35,392 nt of DNA from assembly GCA_946480605.1 (NCBI GenBank), contig CAMLKW010000020.1, positions 1 through 35,392 of the forward strand. The letters run 5' to 3'. This DNA comes from an uncultured Roseateles sp. Lineage in GTDB: Bacteria; Pseudomonadota; Gammaproteobacteria; Burkholderiales; Burkholderiaceae. Positions 8,915 through 16,825 of the stretch are shown piece by piece (position 1 is the stretch's first letter; each line of letters starts with the position of its first letter). Made by a program: the position numbers and the translations under genes. Under the pieces are notes generated by a model. The model did not search any database. It worked only from the letters and a program-made list of their open reading frames with translations, and was not told the origin of the DNA.

Positions 8915-9448
8915 ATGGCGGTGCGCGGGACGCTGTCACTGAAGGCCCGTGCCATCGGTCTGCTGGGCCAGCGGGAGCACAGCCGTTCCGAACTGCGCCG
9001 CAAGCTGCTGCGCATCGAGCAACGGCGGCAGCGATGCAAGCTGCAGCCTGGCGCCGAGGCCGGAGAATCCGGTGAAGGCGAGGGCGATGAACCCGCCCCT
9101 GAGGTCGACGGGCAAGCTGTCGAAACCGCGGTCGATGCGCTGCTCGACGTCCTGGCCGCCGCGGGGTACCTTGATGAAACCCGCTTCGTCGAGTCTCGTC
9201 TGCACCATCGGGCAGGTCGCTTCGGTGTTCAGCGCATTCAGCAGGAGCTGGCTCAGCATGGGCTGAAGCTGGACGAGGAGCAGCAAGCCACGCTGCGCGA
9301 AACCGAGCTGGAGCGGGCTCGCGAGGTCTGGCACAAGCGCTTCGGCGCCGAGCCGGCGCGCGAGGCCATCGAGCAGGCGCGCCAGACCCGGTTCCTGCTG
9401 GCCCGCGGTTTTGCCCCCGATGTGGTGCGCCGCTTGCTGAGAGCCTAA
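8915..9448 (+). CDS. recX: Regulatory protein RecX
   Basis: RecX binds RecA filaments and limits their growth and ATPase activity. The 177-residue product has the family's three-helix repeats: SLKARAIGLLGQREHSRSEL at the start, GYLDETRFVESRLHHRAGRFG in the middle, and LARGFAPDVVRRLLRA at the end. It is somewhat longer than a typical 150-160-residue RecX because of a Gly/Glu/Pro-rich insert at about residues 44-66, between the first and second repeat. The position immediately downstream of recA and in the same direction supports the call. It is probably co-transcribed with recA under LexA control. Confidence 0.93.
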   Translation: MAVRGTLSLKARAIGLLGQREHSRSELRRKLLRIEQRRQRCKLQPGAEAGESGEGEGDEPAPEVDGQAVETAVDALLDVLAAAGYLDETRFVESRLHHRAGRFGVQRIQQELAQHGLKLDEEQQATLRETELERAREVWHKRFGAEPAREAIEQARQTRFLLARGFAPDVVRRLLRA

Positions 9449-9469
9449 GAGGTGCTTGATCGAGCGCGC

Positions 9470-9499
9470 AGGGGTAGTTTTTACCCTCCGTGCTACATT
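9470..9499 (+). promoter_or_regulatory. Possible promoter for the DUF2889-sucCD genes
   Basis: The 174-bp gap after recX contains an imperfect palindrome around GGGGTAGTTTTTACCCT (9471-9486), then TGCTACATT, an extended -10-like element with TACATT at 9494-9499. A small GC hairpin, CCGCC-AGAAC-GGCGG, lies at 9508-9522. No good -35 hexamer is visible. The assignment is tentative and rests only on these patterns. Confidence 0.3.
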
Positions 9500-9622
9500 G
9501 CCGCCTGCCGCCAGAACGGCGGTTCATCCGGTTACGAGCTCACGGCTCGTCGGCAAAGCAGCCGAAAAAACCGGCCAAACCGTCTTCCCGGCCTGGCCCG
9601 GGTCGTTCAGCCTGCGCTCTCC

Positions 9623-10201
9623 ATGCCCGCCGTCCAATCGTCCATTCAGCGTCGTCCGCTGCATCGCCGCGCCCTCGATGTGCAGGTGTTTGCGCGCGAT
9701 GATGGCTTGTTCGATGTCGAAGCCAGCCTGATCGATACCAAGACGCACGATGTGCCCTTGGCCGGGTTGCCCCGCAAGGCCGGTGACCCCATCCACGAGA
9801 TGCACTTGCAGCTGACGGTGGATGCGCAGCTGACCATCAACGCCGCCACGTCGGACACCCGCTGGATGCCCTATCCCGGTGCCTGCGACGAGCATGGTGA
9901 CGCCTATGCGCAGCTGGTGGGCCTGAACCTGTTGAAGGGTTTTCGCCAGGCCGTCACCGAGCGACTGGGCGGCACGCGCGGCTGTACCCATCTCACCGAG
10001 TTGTGCAGCATCCTGCCGACGGCGGTGATTCAGGCCATGGCCGGCTCCGTCATCGACACGCGCGAGGGCGACGCCGCCGCTGGCACGCCCCCCTTCCAGC
10101 TCGACCGTTGCCATGCGCTGCGCCGCGACGGTGCGATCGTGGCCAAGTTCTACCCGCGCTGGCATCTGGCGACCCCAGAGGCCGGCACGACCGCTTCCTG
10201 A
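9623..10201 (+). CDS. DUF2889 domain-containing protein
   Basis: This is a conserved protein of unknown function, common in Burkholderiales between recX and sucC. The reading frame is open from 9452, but the conserved N-terminus ([20 protein letters not shown]) starts at ATG 9623, giving 192 residues. No signal peptide, membrane helix or nucleotide-binding motif is visible, so it is probably cytosolic. Characteristic segments are [47 protein letters not shown] and a C-terminal [14 protein letters not shown]. The conserved His and Cys residues (GCTH, DRCH) hint at metal or cofactor binding, but this is not established. sucC starts 25 bp downstream, which suggests co-transcription. Confidence 0.85.
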   Translation: MPAVQSSIQRRPLHRRALDVQVFARDDGLFDVEASLIDTKTHDVPLAGLPRKAGDPIHEMHLQLTVDAQLTINAATSDTRWMPYPGACDEHGDAYAQLVGLNLLKGFRQAVTERLGGTRGCTHLTELCSILPTAVIQAMAGSVIDTREGDAAAGTPPFQLDRCHALRRDGAIVAKFYPRWHLATPEAGTTAS

Positions 10202-10226
10202 CTTCCCCGACCCGAAAGACCCAGCC

Positions 10227-11387
<1,161 letters not shown>

Positions 11388-11405
11388 GCCCAGGAGTTCC
11401 ACACC

Positions 11406-12299
11406 ATGTCGATCTACATCAACAAAGACACCAAGGTCATCACCCAGGGCATCACCGGCAAGACCGGCCAGTTCCACACCGAAAAGTGCCAGGAATACGC
11501 CAACGGCAAGAACTGCTTCGTTGCTGGCGTGAACCCCAAGAAGGCCGGTGAGTCGATCTTCAATATCCCCATCTACGCCTCCGTCAAGGAAGCTGCGCAG
11601 CAGACCGGCGCCACCGTGTCCGTGATCTACGTGCCGCCGGCAGGTGCCGCCGCCGCAATCTGGGAAGCCGTCGAGGCCGACCTGGACCTGGCGATCTGCA
11701 TCACCGAAGGCATTCCCGTGCGCGACATGCTGGAAGTGCGCAACAAGATGAAGGCCAAGGAAGCCGCCGGCGGCAAGAAGACCCTGCTGCTGGGCCCCAA
11801 CTGCCCCGGCCTGATCACGCCCGACGAGATCAAGATCGGCATCATGCCCGGCCACATCCACCGCAAGGGCCGCATCGGCGTGGTCTCGCGCTCCGGCACG
11901 CTGACCTATGAAGCGGTCGCGCAGCTGACCGAGATCGGCCTGGGCCAGTCCTCGGCCGTCGGCATCGGTGGCGACCCGATCAACGGCCTGAAGCACATCG
12001 ACGTGATGAAGGCCTTCAACGACGACCCGGACACCGACGCCGTCATCATGATCGGCGAGATCGGCGGCCCGGACGAGGCGGAAGCCGCCCGCTGGTGCAA
12101 GGCCAACATGAAGAAGCCCATCGTCGGCTTCATCGCTGGTGTCACCGCCCCTCCGGGCAAGCGCATGGGCCACGCCGGCGCGCTGATCTCGGGCGGTGCC
12201 GACACGGCCGACGCCAAGCTCGCCATCATGGAAGAGTGCGGTTTCACCGTCACACGCAACCCGTCCGAGATGGGCAAGCTGCTCAAGGGCCTGCTGTAA
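11406..12299 (+). CDS. sucD: Succinate--CoA ligase subunit alpha
   Basis: The alpha subunit carries the CoA-binding Rossmann domain and the phosphorylated active-site histidine. The 297-residue product shows the CoA-binding [16 protein letters not shown] segment, [12 protein letters not shown], and [10 protein letters not shown] containing the expected phosphohistidine, His256. A CAGGAG Shine-Dalgarno sequence lies at a good distance before ATG 11406. It forms a two-gene operon with sucC, closed by a strong terminator 25 bp downstream. Confidence 0.98.
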   Translation: MSIYINKDTKVITQGITGKTGQFHTEKCQEYANGKNCFVAGVNPKKAGESIFNIPIYASVKEAAQQTGATVSVIYVPPAGAAAAIWEAVEADLDLAICITEGIPVRDMLEVRNKMKAKEAAGGKKTLLLGPNCPGLITPDEIKIGIMPGHIHRKGRIGVVSRSGTLTYEAVAQLTEIGLGQSSAVGIGGDPINGLKHIDVMKAFNDDPDTDAVIMIGEIGGPDEAEAARWCKANMKKPIVGFIAGVTAPPGKRMGHAGALISGGADTADAKLAIMEECGFTVTRNPSEMGKLLKGLL

Positions 12300-12324
12300 T
12301 TCACGGACAGCAGCCCGTCAGCAA

Positions 12325-12350
12325 GCCGCCCGCTCGGGCGGCTTTTTTTC
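12325..12350 (+). terminator. Rho-independent terminator after sucCD
   Basis: GCCGCCC-GCTC-GGGCGGC forms a perfect 7-bp GC stem followed directly by seven T residues. It ends the sucCD transcript. Confidence 0.95.
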
Positions 12351-12409
12351 GCCTGCAAACCACGCCCGCCAGCCGCCGGGTCGCGCGAGCTCCGCCTAAG
12401 ATCGCCGTC

Positions 12410-13537
12410 ATGGCTAGCGGCAAACCCGGCTTCTGGAAACGCTTCGTCGGCCGCGGCGCGGACGCTCCGCCCGGCGAGCTGTCCACGCTGCCGGCCGTGC
12501 AGCAGACCCAGGCGCCGGGTGCTGCATCAGCTCAGGAGAAGCAGGTGGCCGCCGCGCCGGACCTGCGCGACTTCGAGATCGGCGCCGAGATCGGCCGCGG
12601 CGCGATGGCCATCGTCTACAAGGCCACACAGCGCTCCACCGGTCGCCAGGTCGCCATCAAGCGACTGGCCCTGAGTCGCGAGTTCTCCGCCGAAGACCTG
12701 GCCGAGGTGCGCGACCGCTTCATGCGCGAGGCCCGCGCGGCCGGCGCGCTGGAGCATCCCGACATCCTGCAGGTCGTCGATGCCGGCCAGGACGGTGGCG
12801 ACGCCTGGATTGCGCTGGAATACGTGCTGGGCCGCGACCTCAGCCAGTTCACCAAGGCCGGCCAGCTGCTGCCGGTCCGCGAGGTGGTGCAGTTGGGCGC
12901 GCGGCTGGCGCGTGCGCTGCACTACGCGCACAGCCAGGGCGTCATCCACCGTGACATCAAGCCGGCCAACGTGATGGTGGACCGCGTCAACGGCAGCCTG
13001 AAGCTGATGGACTTCGGCATCGCCCGGGTCGGCGACGGCAGCCGCACGCGCACCGGGCTCGTGCTGGGCACGCCGTCCTTCATGTCGCCCGAGCAGCTTG
13101 CCGGCCTCACCGTGGACGGGCGCAGCGACCTCTACTCGCTGGGTGTGCTGCTGTACCAGCTGCTGACCGGCGTGCTGCCGCACCAGAGCGACTCCATGGC
13201 CCGGCTGATGCAGCAGATCGCCACCGAGCCGGCGCCCGACGTGCGGATTCACCGGCCCAGCCTGCCGGAGGCGCTCGCCCTGGTGCTGGCCGTGGCGCTG
13301 GAGAAGCGCCCCGAGCTGCGCTACCCCTCCGGGGAGCAGATGGCGCGCGACCTCGACGCCGTGCTGGTCATGGGCCTGCAGAGCGAGCCTGCCTCGTCCG
13401 CTGAACCCGCCCCCGCGCAGGACCCGGCCTTCGCACAAACACTGCGCCTGACGCCAGAGGAAGCAGGGCAGAATCGCCGCTCCCCCGCCCCGCCCGGCGA
13501 GCCCCACGAGCCCCAAGACCCCGCCCGAGCCTCATGA
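12410..13537 (+). CDS. Hanks-type serine/threonine protein kinase
   Basis: This is a 375-residue eukaryote-like kinase. A 53-residue Gln/Ala/Pro-rich head precedes the kinase domain: glycine loop IGRGAMAIVYKA (61-72), ATP-binding Lys84 (VAIKRL), catalytic HRD 180-182 within VIHRDIKPANVM, DFG 201-203, and activation-loop SPE 226-228. TRTGLVLGT holds likely autophosphorylation threonines. There is no membrane helix or PASTA/sensor domain, so the kinase looks cytosolic. The C-terminal 55 residues are Pro/Ala/Glu-rich. The stop overlaps the phosphatase start by 4 bp, pairing kinase with cognate phosphatase; the FHA protein two genes on is a likely substrate or reader. Confidence 0.93.
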   Translation: MASGKPGFWKRFVGRGADAPPGELSTLPAVQQTQAPGAASAQEKQVAAAPDLRDFEIGAEIGRGAMAIVYKATQRSTGRQVAIKRLALSREFSAEDLAEVRDRFMREARAAGALEHPDILQVVDAGQDGGDAWIALEYVLGRDLSQFTKAGQLLPVREVVQLGARLARALHYAHSQGVIHRDIKPANVMVDRVNGSLKLMDFGIARVGDGSRTRTGLVLGTPSFMSPEQLAGLTVDGRSDLYSLGVLLYQLLTGVLPHQSDSMARLMQQIATEPAPDVRIHRPSLPEALALVLAVALEKRPELRYPSGEQMARDLDAVLVMGLQSEPASSAEPAPAQDPAFAQTLRLTPEEAGQNRRSPAPPGEPHEPQDPARAS

Positions 13538-14331
13538 TCCTGGAGTTCTTCAGCGCCACCGACGTGGGCCGTGCGCGCGACAACAACGAGGATTCGGTCG
13601 CGCTCGACGAAGCGGCCGGCCTGGCCGTGCTGGCCGACGGCATGGGCGGCTACAACGCCGGCGAGGTCGCCAGCCAGATGCTGACCAGCTTCGTCAGCAG
13701 CGAGCTGGGCCGCTGGCTCAAGGACGCCGGCCGCGAGGCCCGCGCCGGCGAGGTCCGCCGCGCCATGGACATCTGCGTGGACAACGCCAACCGGGCCATC
13801 TTCAATGCCGCCAACACCAACCCGCGCTATGCCGGCATGGGCACGACGCTGGTGCTGGGCGTGTTCCGTCCCGAGGGCCTGCTGCTGGGCCACGTGGGCG
13901 ACTCGCGCGGCTACCGCCTTCGTGGCGGGCGCCTGATGCAGATCACGCGCGACCACTCGCTGCTGCAGGAACAGATCGACGCCGGCCTGCTGACCGTGGA
14001 AGAGGCCGCCTTCTCCAGCAACAAGAACCTCGTCACGCGCGCCGTCGGCGTGGAAGACACGGTGCTGATGGAGATGCACCTGCACGAGGTCCAGCCCGGC
14101 GACACCTACCTGTTCTGCTCGGACGGCCTGTCCGACATGCTGGACGACGAAAGCCTCGCCGGCCTGCTCAACGGCCACGCGGCCTTGCCGGAAGCTGCCC
14201 AGTCCCTGATCAACGCGGCCAATGACAATGGCGGCCGGGATAACATCGCGCTCATCCTGGCCCGCGCAGAGGGCCGTCAACGTACCGAAGGGCGGGGCTG
14301 GTGGCCCTTCGGCCGACGCGGCGGCAACTGA
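13534..14331 (+). CDS. PP2C-family protein phosphatase (Stp1/PppA-like)
   Basis: This is a Mn/Mg-dependent Ser/Thr phosphatase of 265 residues. PP2C motifs appear in order: RDNNED (15-20), LADGMGG (33-39, with metal ligand Asp35), GMGTTLV, GDSRGYRLR (122-130), ITRDHSL, FCSDGLSDML (Asp197), and GGRDNI (233-238, Asp236). The domain ends near residue 245, followed by a short Arg/Gly/Trp tail. No membrane segment is present. The 4-bp overlap with the kinase gene indicates a coupled kinase/phosphatase pair acting on the same phosphoproteins. Confidence 0.94.
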   Translation: MILEFFSATDVGRARDNNEDSVALDEAAGLAVLADGMGGYNAGEVASQMLTSFVSSELGRWLKDAGREARAGEVRRAMDICVDNANRAIFNAANTNPRYAGMGTTLVLGVFRPEGLLLGHVGDSRGYRLRGGRLMQITRDHSLLQEQIDAGLLTVEEAAFSSNKNLVTRAVGVEDTVLMEMHLHEVQPGDTYLFCSDGLSDMLDDESLAGLLNGHAALPEAAQSLINAANDNGGRDNIALILARAEGRQRTEGRGWWPFGRRGGN

Positions 14332-14381
14332 CTCCACGCCTGACGAGTCAAGGCGCGAACAACAGAACATTGAGGTCATTC

Positions 14382-15038
14382 ATGGGCAAACTGGTGGTTT
14401 CGCTCGACGGCGTCGTGATCAAGGAGGTACAGATCACGAAGGACAAGACCACGCTGGGTCGGCGGCCGTACAACGACATCGTCATCGACAACCTCGCGGT
14501 GTCGGGCGAGCACGCCGTGCTCCAGATGGTCGGCAACGATGTCTTCATCGAAGACCTCAACTCCACCAACGGGACCTACATCAACGGCAAGGCCATCAAG
14601 AAACAGTTGCTGGCCGACAACGACACCGTCGAGATAGGCAAGTACAAGATCAAGTTCCTGCTCAACGACGGCGGCGACTACGAGAAGACCATGATCCTCA
14701 AGCCGGGCGGCTTCCCTCCCGCTGTGGGAGCAGGCCCCGGTTCCTCGTTCGGCGCGCTGGGCAGTGCCGCCCCGATCGGCCCGGCCTCCATCAAGGTGCT
14801 GACCGGCGCTGCCGCCGGCCGCGAGGTCGCGCTGACCAAGGTCGTCACGACGCTGGGCAAGCCCGGTGTGCAGGTGGCTTCCATCACCAAGCGGCCCACG
14901 GGCTACGTCTTCGCCCATGTCGAGGGCAGCCAGCGCCCCAACGTCAACGGCATCCCGCTGACCGGCGAATCCATCGCGCTGCGCAGTGGCGACCTGATCG
15001 AGCTGGCCGGCACGCAGATGCAGTTCATCCAGGGTTGA
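14382..15038 (+). CDS. FHA-domain protein with a second degenerate FHA-like domain
   Basis: This is a phosphothreonine-reader protein of 218 residues. The first FHA domain (about 3-93) has the binding residues expected: GRRPYNDI (Arg27/28), SGEH (41-44) and NSTNGTYING (60-69). A linker with DYEKTMILKP (Thr103) looks like a possible kinase phosphosite. Residues about 136-217 repeat the FHA pattern (VLTGAAAGREVALTKVVTTLG, split here: IKVLTGAAAGREVAL then TTLGKPGVQVASIT; NVNGIPL; LRSGDLIELAG), but the SxxH motif is missing, so this half probably does not bind phosphopeptide. ATG 14382 was chosen because family N-termini begin at GKLVVSLDG. It lies 50 bp after the phosphatase, so it is likely in the same operon. 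Confidence 0.9.
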   Translation: MGKLVVSLDGVVIKEVQITKDKTTLGRRPYNDIVIDNLAVSGEHAVLQMVGNDVFIEDLNSTNGTYINGKAIKKQLLADNDTVEIGKYKIKFLLNDGGDYEKTMILKPGGFPPAVGAGPGSSFGALGSAAPIGPASIKVLTGAAAGREVALTKVVTTLGKPGVQVASITKRPTGYVFAHVEGSQRPNVNGIPLTGESIALRSGDLIELAGTQMQFIQG

Positions 15039-15040
15039 TC

Positions 15041-15104
15041 GGCCCACCCCCTGCTCGCTGCGCGAGCCCCCTCAAGGGGGCGCTGCCGACGGCCCCGCCA
15101 AGCC
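15041..15104. repeat. Intergenic GC-rich repeat, family 2, copy C
   Basis: Right after the FHA gene stop lies a block with the small stem TCGCTGCGCGA, then CCCCCTCAAGGGGGCGCTGCCG and GGCCCCGCCAAGCC (the first is shown broken: CCCCCTCAAGGGGG, GCGCTGCCG). A related arrangement, CCCCCGAGGGGGCGGTGCTCGG with GCCAAGCC, is found at 22588-22638. No T-tract follows the stem, so it is not a classical terminator. Function is unknown. Confidence 0.55.
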
Positions 15105-15211
15105 GGTTCCGTGGCAGCCGCTGGAGGTGTCGCCGGCTTCGCGGCGACGTGTGATTTCCTACCGCTAGGCATCTCCCCAAGTCGGTATTCCGACCGACCG
15201 ACACCGCCATC

Positions 15212-15274
15212 GGGTGCTTACATTCTTGGCTCTGCCTCGCCTGACGCGAGGCCTCGAACACCAGCCAAGCACCC
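15212..15274 (+). promoter_or_regulatory. Structured leader abutting the start codon of the metallo-hydrolase gene
   Basis: GGGTGC (15212-15217) plus TTGGCT (15226-15231) pairs without mismatch with AGCCAAGCACCC (15263-15274), leaving an 8-nt bulge. A second stem, CCTCGC-CTGAC-GCGAGG (15235-15251), is nested inside. The 3' strand of the outer stem ends one base before the ATG at 15276, so the ribosome-binding region would be base-paired. No Shine-Dalgarno sequence is visible. A role in translational control is inferred from this geometry. Confidence 0.5.
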
Positions 15275-15275
15275 G

Positions 15276-16061
15276 ATGAAAATCCGCGTCCTGGGTTGTT
15301 CCGGCGCCATTGCGGCCGGCTACAAGACCACCGCCTTCCTGCTCGACGACGATGTGCTCATCGACGCCGGCACCGGCGTGGGCGACCTGCCGCTGGAGGC
15401 GCTGGCCCGCCTTGACCACATCCTGCTCAGCCACTCCCACCTGGACCACGTGCTGGGCATTCCGCTGCTGGCCGACGCCGTGCTGCGCCTGCGCGCCGCC
15501 GCCGGCCGCCCGCCCATCCGGGTCCATGCGCTGCCCGACACGTTGGACGCGCTGCGCCGCCACGTCTTCAACGGTGCGATCTGGCCCGACTTCACCAAGC
15601 TGCCCAGCCGCGAAGCTCCGGTGCTGAGCCTGCACCCCTTTCAGATCGGCGACCGCTTGGACCTCGGCGGACGCGCCGTCGAGGTGCTGCCGGCCGCCCA
15701 CACCGTGCCTGCGGTCGGCTTCGCCGTCGATGGCGGCGCGGCCAGCCAGCATGCCCACTGGGTCTACACCGGCGACACCGGCCCCAACCCCGCGCTGTGG
15801 CAGCGCCTGGCCCAGCTGCGCCTGTCCCACCTGGTCATCGAGACCGCGTTCAGCGACGACGAGGCCGCGCTCGCCCACATCAGCCAGCACCTGTGCCCCA
15901 CCGACCTGGGCCGCGAACTCCAGCAACTGGCCGGCGACGTGGATGTGCGTATCACCCACATCAAGCCTGGCGAGGTCGAGGCCGTGATGCAAGGCGTGCA
16001 GGCGCTGGACAGCCCGCACCGCATCACCGCGCTGCAGGCCGGCCAGCAGATGGAACTCTGA
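15276..16061 (+). CDS. Metallo-beta-lactamase-fold hydrolase, class II cyclic-nucleotide phosphodiesterase-like
   Basis: This 261-residue protein with a metallo-beta-lactamase fold begins MKIRVLGCSGAIAAGYKTTA. The zinc motif SHSHLDHVLG (His53, His55, Asp57, His58) resembles the class II cAMP phosphodiesterase signature more than that of beta-lactamases. Further metal-ligand regions are LPAAHTVPAVGF, the YTGDTGPN segment and the C-terminal THIKPGE. No signal peptide is visible, so it is probably cytosolic. Cleavage of 3',5'-cyclic nucleotides is a family-based guess; RNase Z-like or other phosphodiesterase activity cannot be excluded. It sits downstream of the kinase/phosphatase/FHA trio but is separated by 237 bp with its own structured leader, so it may be a separate unit. 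Confidence 0.82.
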   Translation: MKIRVLGCSGAIAAGYKTTAFLLDDDVLIDAGTGVGDLPLEALARLDHILLSHSHLDHVLGIPLLADAVLRLRAAAGRPPIRVHALPDTLDALRRHVFNGAIWPDFTKLPSREAPVLSLHPFQIGDRLDLGGRAVEVLPAAHTVPAVGFAVDGGAASQHAHWVYTGDTGPNPALWQRLAQLRLSHLVIETAFSDDEAALAHISQHLCPTDLGRELQQLAGDVDVRITHIKPGEVEAVMQGVQALDSPHRITALQAGQQMEL

Positions 16062-16081
16062 AGGCCGACAGCTTTCATGCC

Positions 16082-16105
16082 AACGGCGCCTGCGGGCGCC
16101 GTTTT
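16082..16105 (+). terminator. Terminator-like hairpin after the metallo-hydrolase gene
   Basis: AACGGCGCC-TGCG-GGCGCCGTT is a 9-bp stem followed by TTCG. The stem is strong but the T-run is short, so termination may be partial. Confidence 0.65.
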
Positions 16106-16112
16106 CGTTGGC

Positions 16113-16178
16113 TGACGTTTTTCGCTCCCAACCCGCCGAGTGACGCAATGCGTCAGCCCAGAGTGACGTTTTTTGTCA
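16113..16178 (+). promoter_or_regulatory. Upstream activator palindromes for pilA (candidate PilR sites)
   Basis: Three copies of TGACG occur at 16113, 16141 and 16164. The second is the perfect palindrome TGACGCAATGCGTCA (16141-16155) and the third is TGACGTTTTTTGTCA (16164-16178); the first, TGACGTTTTTCG, is a half-site. Palindrome centres are 23 bp apart. They lie 52-117 bp upstream of the sigma-54 promoter, the usual position for an enhancer-binding activator. Assignment to PilR is an inference from the pilin gene. Confidence 0.6.
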
Positions 16179-16229
16179 GAACCGGGGACGGAATGTGCGG
16201 TTTCACACGCCAAACCAAGCGCCCAGACC

Positions 16230-16245
16230 TGGCACGCCCCCTGCA
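16230..16245 (+). promoter_or_regulatory. Sigma-54 (RpoN) promoter of the pilin gene
   Basis: TGGCACGCCCCCTGCA fits the -24/-12 consensus TGGCACG-N4-TTGCA with the exact GG-to-GC spacing and one mismatch. Transcription would begin near 16256, about 34 bp before the pilin start codon. RpoN-dependent pilA transcription is typical of type IVa pilin genes. Confidence 0.88.
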
Positions 16246-16289
16246 TTCAGGGGGAGTGCCCACCCACCCACACTCGCTGGAGTACTGAC

Positions 16290-16754
16290 ATGCAACTGAA
16301 GCAACGCGCCCAACAAGGTTTCACCCTGATCGAACTGATGATCGTTGTCGCGATCATCGGCATCCTGGCCGCCGTGGCCATTCCCCAATACAAGGACTAC
16401 ACCGCCAAGGCCAAGGTCGGCAACGCGCTGTCGTCCGTCGACTCCTTCAAGAACGCCGTGGCCCTGTGCGGCCAGGAAGAAGGCTCGCTGGGCAGTTGCA
16501 ATCAGACGGGCATCCTGTCGGCCGCGACGTTCACCAAAACCAATGAAGTGGCCGGCGCCACCATCACTGGCAACGGCGTCATCACCCTGACCTTCGAAGC
16601 CGCTGGCAAAGTTGGCAACGACCTTGGCGGCAAGACCATTGTCTTCACGCCGACCCTCGGCAACTCGGCGGTGACCTGGAAGATCGAGGCGGACAGCACT
16701 ATCACCAACGCCACGCTGAAGACCGCCATCGAGAAGAACAGCACCGGCACCTGA
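16290..16754 (+). CDS. pilA: Type IV major pilin (PilA-like)
   Basis: This is the structural subunit of type IVa pili. The 154-residue prepilin starts [16 protein letters not shown]: a 10-residue basic leader, PilD cleavage site after Gly10, N-methylated Phe11 and Glu15 (position 5 of the mature pilin), then the hydrophobic alpha-helix. Cys60 and Cys70 could form a disulfide, though they are closer to the N-terminus than in the usual C-terminal D-loop. The C-terminus is Ser/Thr-rich (EKNSTGT). ATG 16290 is chosen for the leader length and the CTGGAG Shine-Dalgarno at 16277; an earlier in-frame ATG lies in the promoter. A terminator follows. The two ligase genes downstream suggest the pilin is glycosylated. 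Confidence 0.95.
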   Translation: MQLKQRAQQGFTLIELMIVVAIIGILAAVAIPQYKDYTAKAKVGNALSSVDSFKNAVALCGQEEGSLGSCNQTGILSAATFTKTNEVAGATITGNGVITLTFEAAGKVGNDLGGKTIVFTPTLGNSAVTWKIEADSTITNATLKTAIEKNSTGT

Positions 16755-16774
16755 TCCTGGACCAACGCATCGAG

Positions 16775-16796
16775 AAAGGGGCTTAGGCCCCTTTTT
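16775..16796 (+). terminator. Rho-independent terminator after pilA
   Basis: AAAGGGGC-TTAG-GCCCCTTTTT: a GC core of 5 bp extended by A-T pairs and a T-run. It separates the pilin transcript from the ligase genes, allowing high pilin output. Confidence 0.9.
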
Positions 16797-16825
16797 CGTC
16801 TTTCTGTCGATCACACTGCCTGGAA

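Noticed and set aside
9452..9622. An N-terminal extension of the DUF2889 gene by 57 residues.
   Set aside because: The added sequence is unconserved-looking and covers a hairpin and promoter-like elements.
14382..15038. The kinase/phosphatase/FHA trio as part of a type VI secretion locus.
   Set aside because: No tss/tag genes are nearby; the flanks are sucCD and pilin genes.
16173..16289. An earlier pilin start that would add 39 residues.
   Set aside because: It lies upstream of the sigma-54 transcription start and would give an abnormally long prepilin leader.
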